From Drechmeria coniospora (taxonomy: Eukaryota; Ascomycota; Sordariomycetes; Hypocreales; Ophiocordycipitaceae), in contig NC_054389.1 of the NCBI RefSeq assembly GCF_001625195.1, positions 310,001-374,000 on the forward strand: a stretch of 64,000 nucleotides of DNA, given 5' to 3'. The notes under the pieces were generated by a model. That model ran no database searches and was not told the origin of the DNA. It was given only the letters and a program-made list of their open reading frames with translations. Within the stretch, counting starts at the first letter, position 1. Each line of letters opens with the position of its first letter. The position numbers and the translations under genes are program-made. Positions 35,401 through 47,474 of this stretch are shown here, one piece after another.

Positions 35401-38400
35401 CGCTACAGGCGTCTTTAGTACTATTACAACGTTTGGCCCAACCGCTGGGACGAGTACTATTCCGCCAACATTAGGATGTATAGCAAACTGCTATACACAA
35501 ATTATGATAACTGTAGCACCTACTGGAGGCATTGTTACTGAAACTACGTTTGGTCCAACTACAGGCATACGTACAATTCTACCCTCGATCGGATGCACCG
35601 GATTCTGTCCCACGAGGATTGTAGTTACCGCTACAGGCGGTCTTAGCACTACTACGACGTTTGGACCGACTGCTGGGACAGGAACAATTCCACCATTATC
35701 AGGATGCACTTCAAACTGCTTTACCTATATTGTTATAACTATAGCACCTAGTGGAGGTATTGTTACTGAAACTACATTTGGTCCAACTACTGGCATCAGT
35801 ACAATTCTACCGTCGATAGGATGCACCGGATTCTGTCCTACCAAAATTGTTATTACCGCTACAGGCGTCTTTAGTACTATTACAACGTTTGGCCCAACCG
35901 CTGGGACGAGTACCATTCCACCATTATCAGGATGTGCAATAAACTGTTATACACAGATTATTGTAACTGTATTACCTACAGCAGATTTTATAACTGAAAC
36001 TACCTTTGGTCCAACTACTGGGACCAGCACTATTTTGCCATCTTCTGGGTGCACCGGGTTCTGTCCTACTAGAATTATTATTACCGCTACTGGCGGCTTT
36101 AGTACCATTACTACGTATGGCCCAACCGCTGGGACGAGTACCATTCCACCAACCTCAGGGTGTACAGTAAACTGTATTACACAGATTGTTATTACCGTAG
36201 CTCCTACTGGAGGTATTACTACTGAAACTACATTTGGTCCAACAACTGGCATTAGTACAATTCGACCTACGATTGGATGCACTGGATTCTGCCCAACTAG
36301 AATCGTTATTACAGCTACAGGCGGCTATAGCACACTTACAACGTTTGGCCCAACCGCTGGGACAAGTACTATTTTACCAACCTCAGGGTGCTCAGTAAAC
36401 TGCTTTACACAGATTGTAATTACCGTAGCACCTACTGGAGGAATTATTACTGAAACTACATTTGGTCCAACTACTGGGACCAGCACTAATTTGCCATCTT
36501 CTGGGTGCACCGGGTTCTGTCCTACTAGAATTATTATTACCGCTACAGGCGGCTTTAATACTATTACTACGTATGGCCCAACCGCTGGGACGAGTACCAT
36601 TCCACCAACCTCAGGGTGTACAGTAAACTGTATTACACAGATAGTTATAACTATAGCACCTACTGGAGGTTTTGTAACTGAGACTACATTTGGTCCGACT
36701 GCTGGGACTAGAACTATTTTACCCTCTTCTGGGTGTACTGGATTCTGCTATACTAGAATTATTATTACAGCAACAGGCGGCTTTAGCACTATTTCAACGT
36801 TCGGTCCATCTGCCGGGACGAGTACTATTCTACCAACATCAGGATGTACAGTAAATTGCTATACACAAATTGTTATAACTGTAGCCCCTACTGGAGGAGT
36901 TATTACTCAAACTATATTTGGTCCAACTACTGGTATTAGTACAATTCTACCCTCAATCGGATGCACCGGATTCTGTCCCACTAAAATCGTAGTAACCGCT
37001 ACGGGCGGCTTTAGCACTATTACAACATTTGGCCCAACTGCGGGGACGAGCACTATTCCACCAATATCAGGATGCTCAATTAACTGCTTTACAAAAGTTG
37101 TTGTAACTGTGTTACCTACTACAGGTGTTATTACTGAGACTACCTTCGGTCCAACTACTGGAATTAGTACAATTCTACCTACGATTGGATGCACCGGATT
37201 CTGCCCAACTAGAATCGTTATTACAGCTACAGGCGGCTTTAGCACTCTTACAACGTTTGGCCCAACCGCTGGGACAAGTACTATTCCACCAACCTCAGGA
37301 TGCTCAGTAAACTGCTTTACACAGATTGTGATTACCGTAGCACCTACTGGAAGAATTATTACTGAAACTACATTTGGTCCAACTACTGGCATTAGTACAA
37401 TCCTACCTACTATTGGATGTACAGGACTCTGCCCAACTAAAATCGTTATTACAGCTACAGGCGGCTTTAGCACTCTTACAACGTTTGGCCCAACCGCTGG
37501 GACAAGTACTATTCTACCAACTTCAGGATGTACAGTAAACTGCTTTACACAGATTGTGATTACCTTAGCACCTACTGGAGGAATTATTACTGAAACTACA
37601 TTTGGTCCAACTACTGGCATTAATACAATTCTACCTACGATTGGATGCACCGGATTCTGTCCAACTAAAATCGTTATTACAGCTACAGGCGACTTTAGCA
37701 CTCTTGTAACGTTTGGCCCAACCGCTGGGACAAGTACTATTTTACCAACCTCAGGATGCACAGTAAACTGCTTTACAAAGATTGTGATTACCGTTGCACC
37801 TACTGGAGGAATTATTACTGAAACTACATTTGGTCCATCTGTTGGCACTGCCACTATTTTGCCCTCGTCTATATGCAACGGATTCTGCCCTACTAGAATC
37901 GTTATTACAGCCACAGGCGGCTTTAGTATTATTACAACGTTTGGCCCAACCGCTGGAACTAGTACCATTCCACCAACATCAGGATGTACAGTAAATTGCT
38001 ATACACAGATTATTATAACTGAAGCACCTACAGGAGTTTTATTAACAGAAACTACCTTTGGTCCAACTGCTGGGACCAGTACTATGTTACCCTCTTCTAG
38101 TTGCACCGGATTCTGCCCTACCAGAATCATCGTTACCGCAACAGGCGGGTTTAGTACTTTTACGACGATTGGCCCAACTGCTGGGACGAGTACTATTCTA
38201 CCAACATCAGGATGTACAGTAAACTGTTATACACAGATTATTGTAACTGCAGCATCTACCGGAGGGTTTATAACAGAAACGACCTTCGGTCCAACTACTG
38301 GGACCAGTACTATTTTACCTTCTTCTGGTTGCACTGGATTCTGCCCCACTAGAATTATAATTACGGCTACTGGCGGCTTTAGTACTATTACAACATTTGG

Positions 38401-41400
38401 TCCAAGTGCTGGGACCAGTACTATTTCACCCTCGATCGGATGCACCGGATTCTGCCCTACTAGGATTATTGTTACCGCTACAGGCGGTTTTAGTACTGTT
38501 ACAACGTTTGGCCCAACTGCTGGTACGAGTACTATTCCACCAACATCTGGATGTACAGTAAATTGCTTCACACAAATTGTTATTACCGTAGCACCTACTG
38601 GAGGTATTATTACTGAAACTACATTTGGTCCAACTACTGGCATTAGAACAATTCTACCTACAATTGGATGCACTGGATTCTGCCCCACTAGAATCATTAT
38701 TACCGCTACTGGTGGCTTAAGTACTATTACAACGTTTGGCCCTACCGCTGGGACGAGTACTATTCCACCAATATCAGGATGTACAGTAAATTGCTATACA
38801 CAGATTATCGTAACTGAAGCACCTACTGGAGGTTTATTGACAGAAACTACCTTTGGACCAACTGCTGGGACCAGTACTATTTTACCCTCTTCTGGGTGTA
38901 GCGCATTCTGTCCTACCAGAATTATTGTTACCGCTACAGGCGGTTTTAGCACTGTTACAACGTTTGGCCCAATAGCTGGGACGAGCACTATTCCACCAAG
39001 GTCAGGATGCACTGTAAACTGTATCACAGAGATTATTGTTACTGTAGCACCCACCGGAGGTATTATCACTGAAACTACATTTGGTCCAACTGCTGGGACT
39101 AGTACTATTGTACCCTCAACTGGATGTACTGGATTTTGCCCTACTCGGATCGTTGTTACTACTACAGGCGGCTTAAGCACCATCACAACGTTTGGCCCAA
39201 CTGCTGGGACGAGTACTATTCCACCAACATTAGGATGTACAGTAAACTGCTATACACAGATTGTTATTACTGTAATACCTACGGCTGGTTTTATTACTGA
39301 AACAACCTTTGGTCCTACTGCTGGGACCAGTACTGTTTTACCATCTTCTGGGTGCACTGGATTCTGCCCTACTAGAATAATTGTTACAGCTACAGGCGGT
39401 TTGAGTACTATTACAACGTTTGGCCCATTTGCTGGGACGAGCACCATACCACCAACATCAGGATGCACTATAAACTGCTTTACACGGATTATTGTTACTG
39501 TAGCACCTACTGGGGGTCCTATTACTGAAACTACATTTGGTCCAACTGTTGGGACTAGTACTATTTTACCCTTAATAGGATGTACTGGATTTTGTCCTAC
39601 TAGGATCGTTATTACCGCTACAGGCGGCTTTAGTAGTATTACAACGTTTGGCCCAACTGCCGGAACAAGCACTATTCTACCAACATCAGGATGTACAATA
39701 AACTGCTACACACAGATTGTTGTAACTAGAGAACCTAGTAGAGGTGCAATAACCGAAACTACACTTGGTCCAACTGTCGGGACTAACACTATTTTACCCT
39801 CCGTTGGGTGCACTGGATTCTGTCCTACTAGAATTATCGTTACAGCTACAGGCGGCTTTAGCACTATTACAACCCTTGGTCTAACTGTAGGAACAAGCAC
39901 TATTCCACCAACATTAGGATGTACAGTAAACTGCTTTACGCAGATTGTAGTTACTGTAGTACCTAGTGGGGGTGTTTTTACTGAAACTACATTTGGTCCA
40001 ACTGCTGGGACCAGTACTATACTGCCCTCTCTTGGGTGTACTGTATTCTGTCCTACTAGAATCGTTATTACTGCTACAGGCGGCTTTAGTACTGTTACAA
40101 CGTTTGGCCCAATCGCTGGGACAAGTACTATTCCTCCAACATCAGGATGTACAGTAAACTGCTATACGCAGATTATTGTAACTATAGCACCTACTGGAGG
40201 TATTGTAACTGAAACTACCTTTGGTCCAACTACTGGTATTAGTACAATTCTACCTTTAATCGATTGCACTGGATTCTGCCCTACTAGGATTATTGTTACC
40301 GCTACAGGCGGTTTTAGTACTGTCACAACGTTTGGCCCAACTGCTGGTACGAGTACTATTCCACCAATATCAGGATGCACAGTAAACTGCTTTACGCAGA
40401 TTGTTGTAACTGTAGTACCTAGCGGGGGTGTTTTTACTGAAACTACGTTTGGTCCAACTGCCGGGACCAGTACTATATGGCCCACTCTTGGGTGCACTGG
40501 ATTCTGTCCTACTAGAATTGTTGTTACTGCTACAGGCGGCCTTAGTACTATCACAACGTTTGGCCAAACCGCTGGGACGAGCACTATTCCTCCAACATCA
40601 GGATGCACAGTAAACTGCTATACGCAAATTGTTGTAACTATACCACCTACTGGAGGTACCGTAACTGAAACTACGTTTGGTCCAACTGTTGGGACTAGTA
40701 CTATACTGCCCTCTCCTGGGTGTATTGGATTCTGTCCTACTAGGATCGTTGTTACCGCTACAGGCGGATTTAGTACTGTTACAACGTTTGGCCCAATCGC
40801 TGGGACGAGTATTATTCCCCCAATTTCAGGATGTAAAATAAACTGCATTACACAGATTGTTATTACTGTAGCACCTAGCGAAGGTATTATTACTGAAACT
40901 ACCTTTGGTCCAACTACTGGCATTAGCACAATTCTACCCTCAATCGGATGCACCGGATTCTGTCCCACTAAGATTGTTGTGACCGCTACCGGCGGATTTA
41001 GCACTATTACAACTTTTGGCCCAACTGCGGGGACGAGTACTATTCCCCCAACATCAGGATGTACAGTAAACTGCTATACACAGATTGTTGTAAGTAAAGT
41101 ACCTACTGGAGGTATTTTGACTGAAACTACGTTCGGTCCAACTGTTGGGACTAGTACTATACTGCCCTCTCTTGGGTGTATTGGATTCTGTCCTACTAGA
41201 ATTGTTGTTACCGCTACAGGCGGCTTTAGTACTGTTACAACGTTTGGCCCAATGGCTGGGACGAGCACTATTCCCCCAATATCAGGATGTACAATGAACT
41301 GCTATACACAGATTGTTATTACTGTAATACCTACTGCTGGGTTTATTACTGAAACAACCTTTGGTCCTACTGCTGGGACAAGCACTGTTTTACCATCTTC

Positions 41401-44400
41401 TGGGTGCACTGGATTCTGCCCTACTAGAATTATTGTTACAGCTACAGGCGGTTTGAGTACTATTATAACGTTTGGCCCAACCGCTGGGACGAGTACTATT
41501 CCTCCGACATCAGGATGTACAGTAAATTGTTTTACACATATTGTTGTAACTGAAGCACCCACCGGAGGCTTTTTGACTGAAACTACCTTCGGTCCAACTG
41601 CTGGGACCAGTACTATGTTACCTACTTCTGGATGCACCGGATTCTGCCCTACTAGAATTGTTGTTACCGCTACAGGCGGCTTTAGTACTATCACAACGTT
41701 TGGCCCAACCGCTGGGACGAGCACTATACCACCAACATCTGGATGTACAATAAACTGCTATACACAAATTATTATAACGTTAACTCCCACTGGAGGTGTT
41801 ATTACTGAAACTTCCTTTGGTCCAACTACTGGCATCAGCACAATTCTACCCTCGACCGGTTGCACTGGCTTCTGTCCTACCAGGATCGTTGTTACTGTTA
41901 CCGGTGAAATTAGTACCGCTACGACGTTTGGCCCAACTGCCGGGACGAGCACCATACCACCAACATCTGGATGCACAGTTAACTGCTATACACAAATTAT
42001 TATAACTTTAACTTCTACTAGAAGTGTCATCACTGAAACTACCCCTAACGATACTGCAGGACAGTCACTCGATACTTCTATAACGACAACTGTTCCCGGC
42101 ACAGTTCCTGGGACATCTACTATAACACCTCCTGCAGACTGCACCCATCCATGTACAACAAGAATTATTATTACTACAACATCTAGCCAGCCACCTGATA
42201 CAGTAGTAACTACTACTATTGCCGGCGCAAGTGCCGGAACGTCCACCATTCCTCCACCAGCAGGCTGTACACACCCTTGCACTACTAGCATTATCGTAGC
42301 AACAACACTAATGCAACCGCCAGATACAATAGTCACAACAACCGTATCTGGTACTTTGCCAGGAACGTCTACTGTCGCGCCTCCAGCAGGTTGTACACAC
42401 CCATGCACAACGAGCATTGTAGTTACAATAACATCATCGCAAATATCCGATACAGTTGTAACAACCACAGTATCTGGTAGTCTACCAGGAACGTCTACTA
42501 TTACACCACTCGTGGGCTGTACACACCCATGCACAACTAGCATTATAGTCACAATTACATCTTCCAAACCACCTAATACAGTTGTAACAACGACAGTAAC
42601 TGGTACATTACCTGGAACGTCTACTATTACTCCACCGGTTGGTTGCACTCACCCGTGCACAACGAGCATTATAGTTACAATTACATCTTCCCAACCACCT
42701 AATACAGTTGTAACAACGACAGTAACTGGTACATTACCTGGAACATCTACTATTACTCCACCGGCTGGTTGCACTCACCCGTGCACAACGAGCATTATAG
42801 CTACAATTACATCTTCCCAACCACCTAATACAGTTGTAACAACGACAGTAACTGGTACATTACCTGGAACATCTACTATTACTCCACCGGCTGGTTGCAC
42901 TCACCCGTGCACAACGAGCATTATAGTTACAATTACATCTTTCCAACCACCTAATACAGTTGTAACAACGACAGTAACTGGTACATTACCTGGAACGTCT
43001 ACTATTACTCCACCGGCTGGTTGCACTCACCCGTGCACAACGAGCATTATAGTTACAATTACATCTTCCCAACCACCTAATACAGTTGTAACAACGACAG
43101 TAACTGGTACATTACCTGGAACGTCTACTATTACTCCACCGGCTGGTTGCACTCACCCGTGCACAACGAGCATTATAGTTACAATTACATCTTTCCAACC
43201 ACCTAATACAGTCGTAACAACGACAGTAACTGGTACATTACCTGGAACGTCTACTATTACTCCACCGGCTGGTTGCACTCACCCGTGCACAACGAGCATC
43301 ATAGTTACAATTACATCTTCCCAACCACCTAATACAGTTGTAACAACGACAGTAACTGGTACATTACCTGGAACGTCTACTATTACTCCACCGGCTAGTT
43401 GCACTCACCCATGCACAACAAGCATTATAGTAACGATAACATTATCGCAATCGCCTAATACATTTGTAACTACTACTGTTACTGGTACATTACCCGGAAC
43501 GTCTACTGTTACTCCAACGGCTGGCTGTACACACCCGTGTACTACGAGTATTATCGTTACTATAAACTCATTACAGCCTCAAGATACTATCGTTACAACG
43601 ACTGTATCTGGCACCCGTCCTGGAACGTCTACTATTACTCCACCGGCAGGCTGTACGCACCCATGCACAACGAGCATTATTGTAATGACAACACTATTGC
43701 AGCATTCAGATACAGTAGTTACAACTACGGTACCTGGTACACTTCCGGGAACGTCCATTATTACACCACCAGCAGGTTGTACGCACCCATGCACAACTAG
43801 CATTATCGTCACAACACTACTACAGCCTGCAGATGCAATAGTTACAACTACTGTATCCGGTACTCGTCCGGGAACGTCTACTATTACCCCACCGGCAGGC
43901 TGTACACATCCATGCACAACTAGCATTATTGTAACAACAACGCCAGTACAACCTCCGGATAAAGTAGTTACAATAACTATATCTGGTACGTTACTGGGAA
44001 CGTCTACCATTACTCCACCAGCAGGATGTACGCACCCATGCACAACTAGCATTGTTGTGACAACACCAGTACAACCTCCAGATACAGTAGCTACAACAAC
44101 CGTATCTGGTACGTCACCGGGAACGTCTACTATTACACCACCAGCTGGCTGTACACACCCCTGTACTACTAGCATTATCGTAATTACAACGCCACTGCAA
44201 CCTCTAGATACAATAATTACAACTACCGTATCTGGCACTTTCGCTGGGACATCCACTATTACCCCATCGGCAGGCTGTACACACCCGTGCACAACGAGAA
44301 TTATAGTAACCGCTACTTCTTACCAACCGCCTGATATTGCTATAACTATAACTTTCCCTGGTACTAAAGCAACAACCTTTACTATTTACCCGACATCAAA

Positions 44401-45475
44401 CTGTAAACACCCATGTACAACTAGTATTTATATTATTACTGTACTCCCGGTCCCTCCTACAGCAACAACTACAACTACACTTGGTACGATTCCCGGAACC
44501 TCAACCATAACCCCACCGGGGGGCTGTACCGCCGGATGCACAACAACTATTATTGTAACAGCGTTGTGTTTGGCACCATCAGGATCGACTACACTATCTG
44601 CTATAAAATCAACTGGTACTACTACTACTTGGACGGTTCCTACATGTGTTAGAAATATGTACTTTAAGATCCTTGGCGGTGGAGGTGGTATGGCCGTTAA
44701 TGGTATCCCTGGGGGTCGAGGGGCATTGATTTCTGGTCATGTCCCAGTAACGCCAGGGCAGTCGATCTTCGCTGTTGCTGGCGGCATGGGCGGTACTGGT
44801 CCCTCTGAACTTCCCGCTATTATTAATTCTACGTCTCCTGCGGGAACAAGTTGGTACGGTGACGGCGGGATCGGTATGCATTGCTCTGGCGGTGGTGGCG
44901 GCGCGTCCGCCTTGTACCTAGATAACGTCTTACTTGCTGTTTCGGGTGCGGGTGGAGGTGGGAATACTGCTGTGTCCAGTACTGGAGACCCAAGCAACCC
45001 CTTTGACTTTACCATCCTAGGCGGTACATCACTCGGAAATGCTGGAGAGATAGGTCGGCTTATATTCCTAACCTATACCACTGATAGGACTCAGAATATC
45101 TCTGTCATTTATGGCGGGGATCCTGGAACAATATCGAACCCAGGGGCTGGAGGTATATGGGATGGTAACTATACCTTAGTCGTTGGCGGTAATGCGGGAA
45201 CGGGCCACGTTGGTGGTGACGGTGTAGTAGTTGATAATTACCTATTTGCTGTTGGCGGCGGATCTGGAGGCGGTGGCGGCGGTTATTTTGGCGGCGGTAG
45301 TGGAGGATCTCTTTACTATGATTCGCAGAATAACGTTAGCGATCGTTGGGCCCTTGGGGGTGGTGGTGGTGGCGGATCGAGCTTTCTATCGAATAATGTG
45401 CTCGATCCATCACAAGGCCTCCCCCCAGTAATTGCCGAAATTACACCCGGAAGTGTTACAATTTACTTTGACTAA
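32445..45475 (+). CDS. Giant secreted CxxxC-repeat protein with Gly-rich C-terminus
   Basis: Two exons (32445-32599 and 32662-45475; 62-bp GT-AG intron with TACTAA-like branch site) give about 4,321 residues. Splicing joins a signal peptide (residues 1-22, FALLLLYTNFAFGA) to an open frame of 12.8 kb without a stop. Order: three TGP[YF]TTIT/IEP units (about 60-195); about 78 units of 37-39 residues built on FGPTAGTSTIPP, a GCxxxC pair and an IVITV strand (about 198-3178); 20 units of 42 residues built on PGTSTITPP and GCTHPCTTS (about 3178-4025); and a Gly-rich domain (about 4037-4321) with PGGRGALISGHVPVTPGQ. It resembles fungal flocculin/adhesin-type surface proteins in its Thr-rich repeats. 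No GPI-anchor signal or ligand-binding head (PA14, lectin) is visible. Role as adhesin or extracellular fibre is inference. Codon use is AT-rich, unlike the genes at 16-24 kb. Confidence 0.85.
33100..42035 (+). repeat. Type A coding repeats, about 78 units of 111-117 bp
   Basis: Each unit encodes a T-F/Y-G-P-T-A-G-T-S-T-I-P-P turn, a G-C-x-x-x-C pair and a short beta-prone Ile/Val/Thr segment. From about 35,330 onward two unit types alternate (GCTGFCPTRI and GCTVNCYTQI), giving a 76-residue dimer. Units within 36-41 kb differ by only a few bases, while those in 33-35 kb are more diverged. Confidence 0.9.
33521..34800 (+). repeat. Higher-order repeat of 459 bp inside the giant gene
   Basis: Four consecutive type A units are duplicated as a block. 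Block starts, marked by the codons for V[VI]TEST, are at 33521, 33980 and 34439, exactly 459 bp (153 codons) apart. The third block is more diverged toward its end. Confidence 0.9.
42050..44575 (+). repeat. Type B coding repeats, 20 units of about 126 bp
   Basis: Counted by the CTHPC motif (last two units CKHPC and CTAGC). Units 5 to 10 (about 42,590-43,400) are almost identical at the DNA level and alternate SSQPPN and SFQPPN, so the youngest step was copying of a 252-bp dimer. Flanking units are more diverged. Confidence 0.9.
44600..45475 (+). other. Gly-rich C-terminal domain of the giant protein
   Basis: About 290 residues with long Gly runs (LGGGGGM, SGGGGGAS, GGGSGGGGGGYFGGGSGG, LGGGGGGGSSFLS) separated by short hydrophobic strands and closing with GSVTIYFD. 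This layout resembles the glycine-rich domains seen in some animal receptor kinases (ALK/LTK) and in bacterial and phage surface proteins. It is a stable folded domain candidate rather than low-complexity filler. Confidence 0.7.
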
Positions 45476-45584
45476 GTTATATTACCTTACGAAAGCAGCA
45501 GTAATCAAGGTTTGCTACATATATTTAGAGTATTTTTCGTTCGGTACTGGCGGAATCTGGTAACGAGATCTCTTGCAATGATGC

Positions 45585-45590
45585 AATAAA
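45585..45590 (+). terminator. Putative polyadenylation signal AATAAA
   Basis: Lies 110 bp downstream of the stop codon of the giant gene, before the LTR at 45793. Positional assignment only. Confidence 0.4.
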
Positions 45591-46062
45591 GTACAAAGGG
45601 AGGAAAGGGAGGTTGCGCTGTCACGTCCTACTTATCCTCTCGTTGGTCGCAAGGGGATCCAATAGGGCACGGGTACTCGTGCATCCAAGTAATATTACAA
45701 TAATATTATACAAGCGCTGTCTACTTCTAACAATTGAGTTCGCTAGAGTACCGTACGGTTTTCGATTACGTAGTCCTAGTCTAGGTCACTTTTGTTAAAA
45801 TACCAATTTGTATGCGCAAGAGGAGGGGGTAGTGGAAGTGTATCGCACGGACCAGGGAATCAATCACGCTGTTGGTAACAGCAAAATGGGTGCCAGTTAG
45901 TAACTGGGTAAGAGTGCAAACTTGGGGGTGCCAAATTGTACAAACGAATGCGATTATTCTATTAAGTACAGTGCAGAAGAAAATGGGACTATTTATGCCT
46001 GAGAGGTAGTACCTCGACAACCTTGTATACCTGGGTCGGGGCCATAACTGCAGTACTAATGT

Positions 46063-46170
46063 GCGCATATATGAGTCTGTTAAGTCAGGTGGTCAGCTCA
46101 TTATACCGCGCAGTATGCGCGTATGTAAGCCTGTTAAGCCAGGTAGCCAGTCCATTATACCGCGCAGTAG
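46063..46170. repeat. 54-bp tandem duplication inside LTR A
   Basis: Copies at 46063-46116 and 46117-46170 share gcgc(a/g)tat, ctgttaag(t/c)caggt, and cattataccgcgcagta. They differ at about ten positions. Confidence 0.85.
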
Positions 46171-46438
46171 GTTACCTGCTTGGTCGTATTGCACGGTGCG
46201 TCACCGGCTTGATTGACCCTGCACGATAGTTCAAATTGCCAAGAGTAGTACTATTGGCTGGCAACGGCTGGTAGCCGTTGGGAGAATGGCAATTGGAGTT
46301 CCGATCAATTGACTCAAAGTGTTCGACTGGATATACTAATGCAGGTCGTATAGTAGTAGTGGGTTGGCTGGCAGTAGTACTGTCGCCAGTCGCTCCGAGT
46401 CGTAATAAGGAGAAGTAGTATGTTGTATACTATTGGTC

Positions 46439-46609
46439 TGTTATGGTATCGGACTTAGCCCGATATAGGAGAACGGAGGGAACCAAGGGACCCAGTAGGA
46501 AGAACGCACACAACTAGAAGCCCTAGTTGCCAAGTAGTTTTCCCTCCTTCAAGTCTTTTAATAAACATCATTGAGAGCCCTAGAGCAGTTGCCTAGTGAC
46601 TCCGTAACA
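46439..46609 (+). mobile_element. Nested Gypsy solo LTR, 171 bp, with 5-bp target duplication
   Basis: Runs TGTTATGGTATCGGAC...ACTCCGTAACA and is flanked on both sides by TGGTC (46434-46438 and 46610-46614). It matches the 5' LTR of the Gypsy element at 53849-54020. The uninterrupted target sequence is visible in LTR B (attggtcaactc near 53167). Confidence 0.93.
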
Positions 46610-46759
46610 TGGTCAACTTAATATACTTACATATACTCGCAGTATACTATAGTATATTTGCTAGTAGTAGTACAACTAGCAGTTGCTACAAGTAGCAGCA
46701 ACAATAGGATAGTATCCTATTTGGGTAGTCTTACTAGTATAAATACCAGTATTTTAACA

Positions 46760-47059
46760 AAGATACCAGGGGCAGTAGGTATAAAAGGCAGGGTAAGGCT
46801 AAATGCCTTATATAAGGCTAGGCGCAAGGGCGCGCCCTAAACGGCAGGGCGGCCACAAAAGGAACGGGATTGTACGAGCTTAAAGGAAGGCAAGCTTTAG
46901 TCTTAAATACTACCTGGTTCTTGGAACAAGGCGCACTTGCTTACCTGACTGTCTTCGACGGACCCGTCTATTACGCATTAGGCGCCCGGAAAGTACCCGA
47001 TAAGATCCTGATAACAAATTTTTTTTTCTTACCTTGTGTTATTTTGGAGGATAAGTATT
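46760..47059. other. 300-bp segment between two inverted LTR copies
   Basis: Lies between the TGTTAAAA end of LTR A (minus orientation) and that of the LTR fragment at 47060 (plus orientation). It contains ggcgcgcc-type GC-rich bits and a nine-T run at 47020. No coding content recognised. Confidence 0.5.
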
Positions 47060-47175
47060 TGTTAAATTTACTGGTATTGATACTAGTAAGACTACCCAAA
47101 TAGGATACTATCCTATGTGTGTTGCTACTTGCAACACCTAGCAGCAGTACTACTGCCCGCCAATATACGACTTTG
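47060..47175 (+). mobile_element. Truncated LTR of the Copia family, inverted relative to LTR A
   Basis: Begins TGTTAAATTTACTGG and continues actagtaagactacccaaat, aggatactatcctat and cagcagtactactgcc, closest to LTR D (58402-59335). Similarity stops near 47175. Confidence 0.85.
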
Positions 47176-47474
47176 GCAAACTATAGTAAAGGGACGTTGA
47201 AAGCCAACAAGGCGGAGGAAAATAGATGGATCAAGTACAAATCAGCCAACAGATCGAAATACAAACTGGCGTAGGGCTGACAGTATGGACAACAGATTCT
47301 GCCAACGACGAAAGGAGGACCCGATCGAAATACTGCGCCGATGCAATGCTGCGTTGTTCAAGGTCAACTTGGAAATGAGAGTAAAGAATTCAAGAATACT
47401 GAAAGAAACAGCAATAAGATAGTACTGGAAGTTGTTGAGTATGATCTATACGAAAAAAAAGGGCAACGTAAATG

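Larger units (their letters stand above)
45793..46759 (-). mobile_element. Solo LTR A of the Copia family
   Basis: Reads on the minus strand from TGTTAAAATACTGG (46759) through tagtaagactacccaaatag and ggatactatcc to the conserved end region with agttactaactggcac and ccgtgcgat. The same two ends occur in the LTRs at 52563, 58402 and 60872. The plus-strand left end here also reads tgttaaaatac, giving an 11-bp terminal inverted repeat. It is enlarged by a nested Gypsy solo LTR (46439-46609) and a 54-bp tandem duplication (46063-46170). No target duplication was found. Confidence 0.75.

Noticed and set aside
32611..44292. Long minus-strand open frames opposite the giant gene (up to 353 codons, Val/Pro/Gly-rich)
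   Set aside because: They are mirror images of the coding repeats: each antisense frame repeats with the same period and stops where the repeat type changes. No start, signal peptide or independent conservation.
45793..46759. Functional link between the 3' end of the giant gene and LTR A
   Set aside because: The gene has its own stop and a polyadenylation-like signal 200 bp before the LTR. Nothing in sequence shows that the LTR serves the gene.
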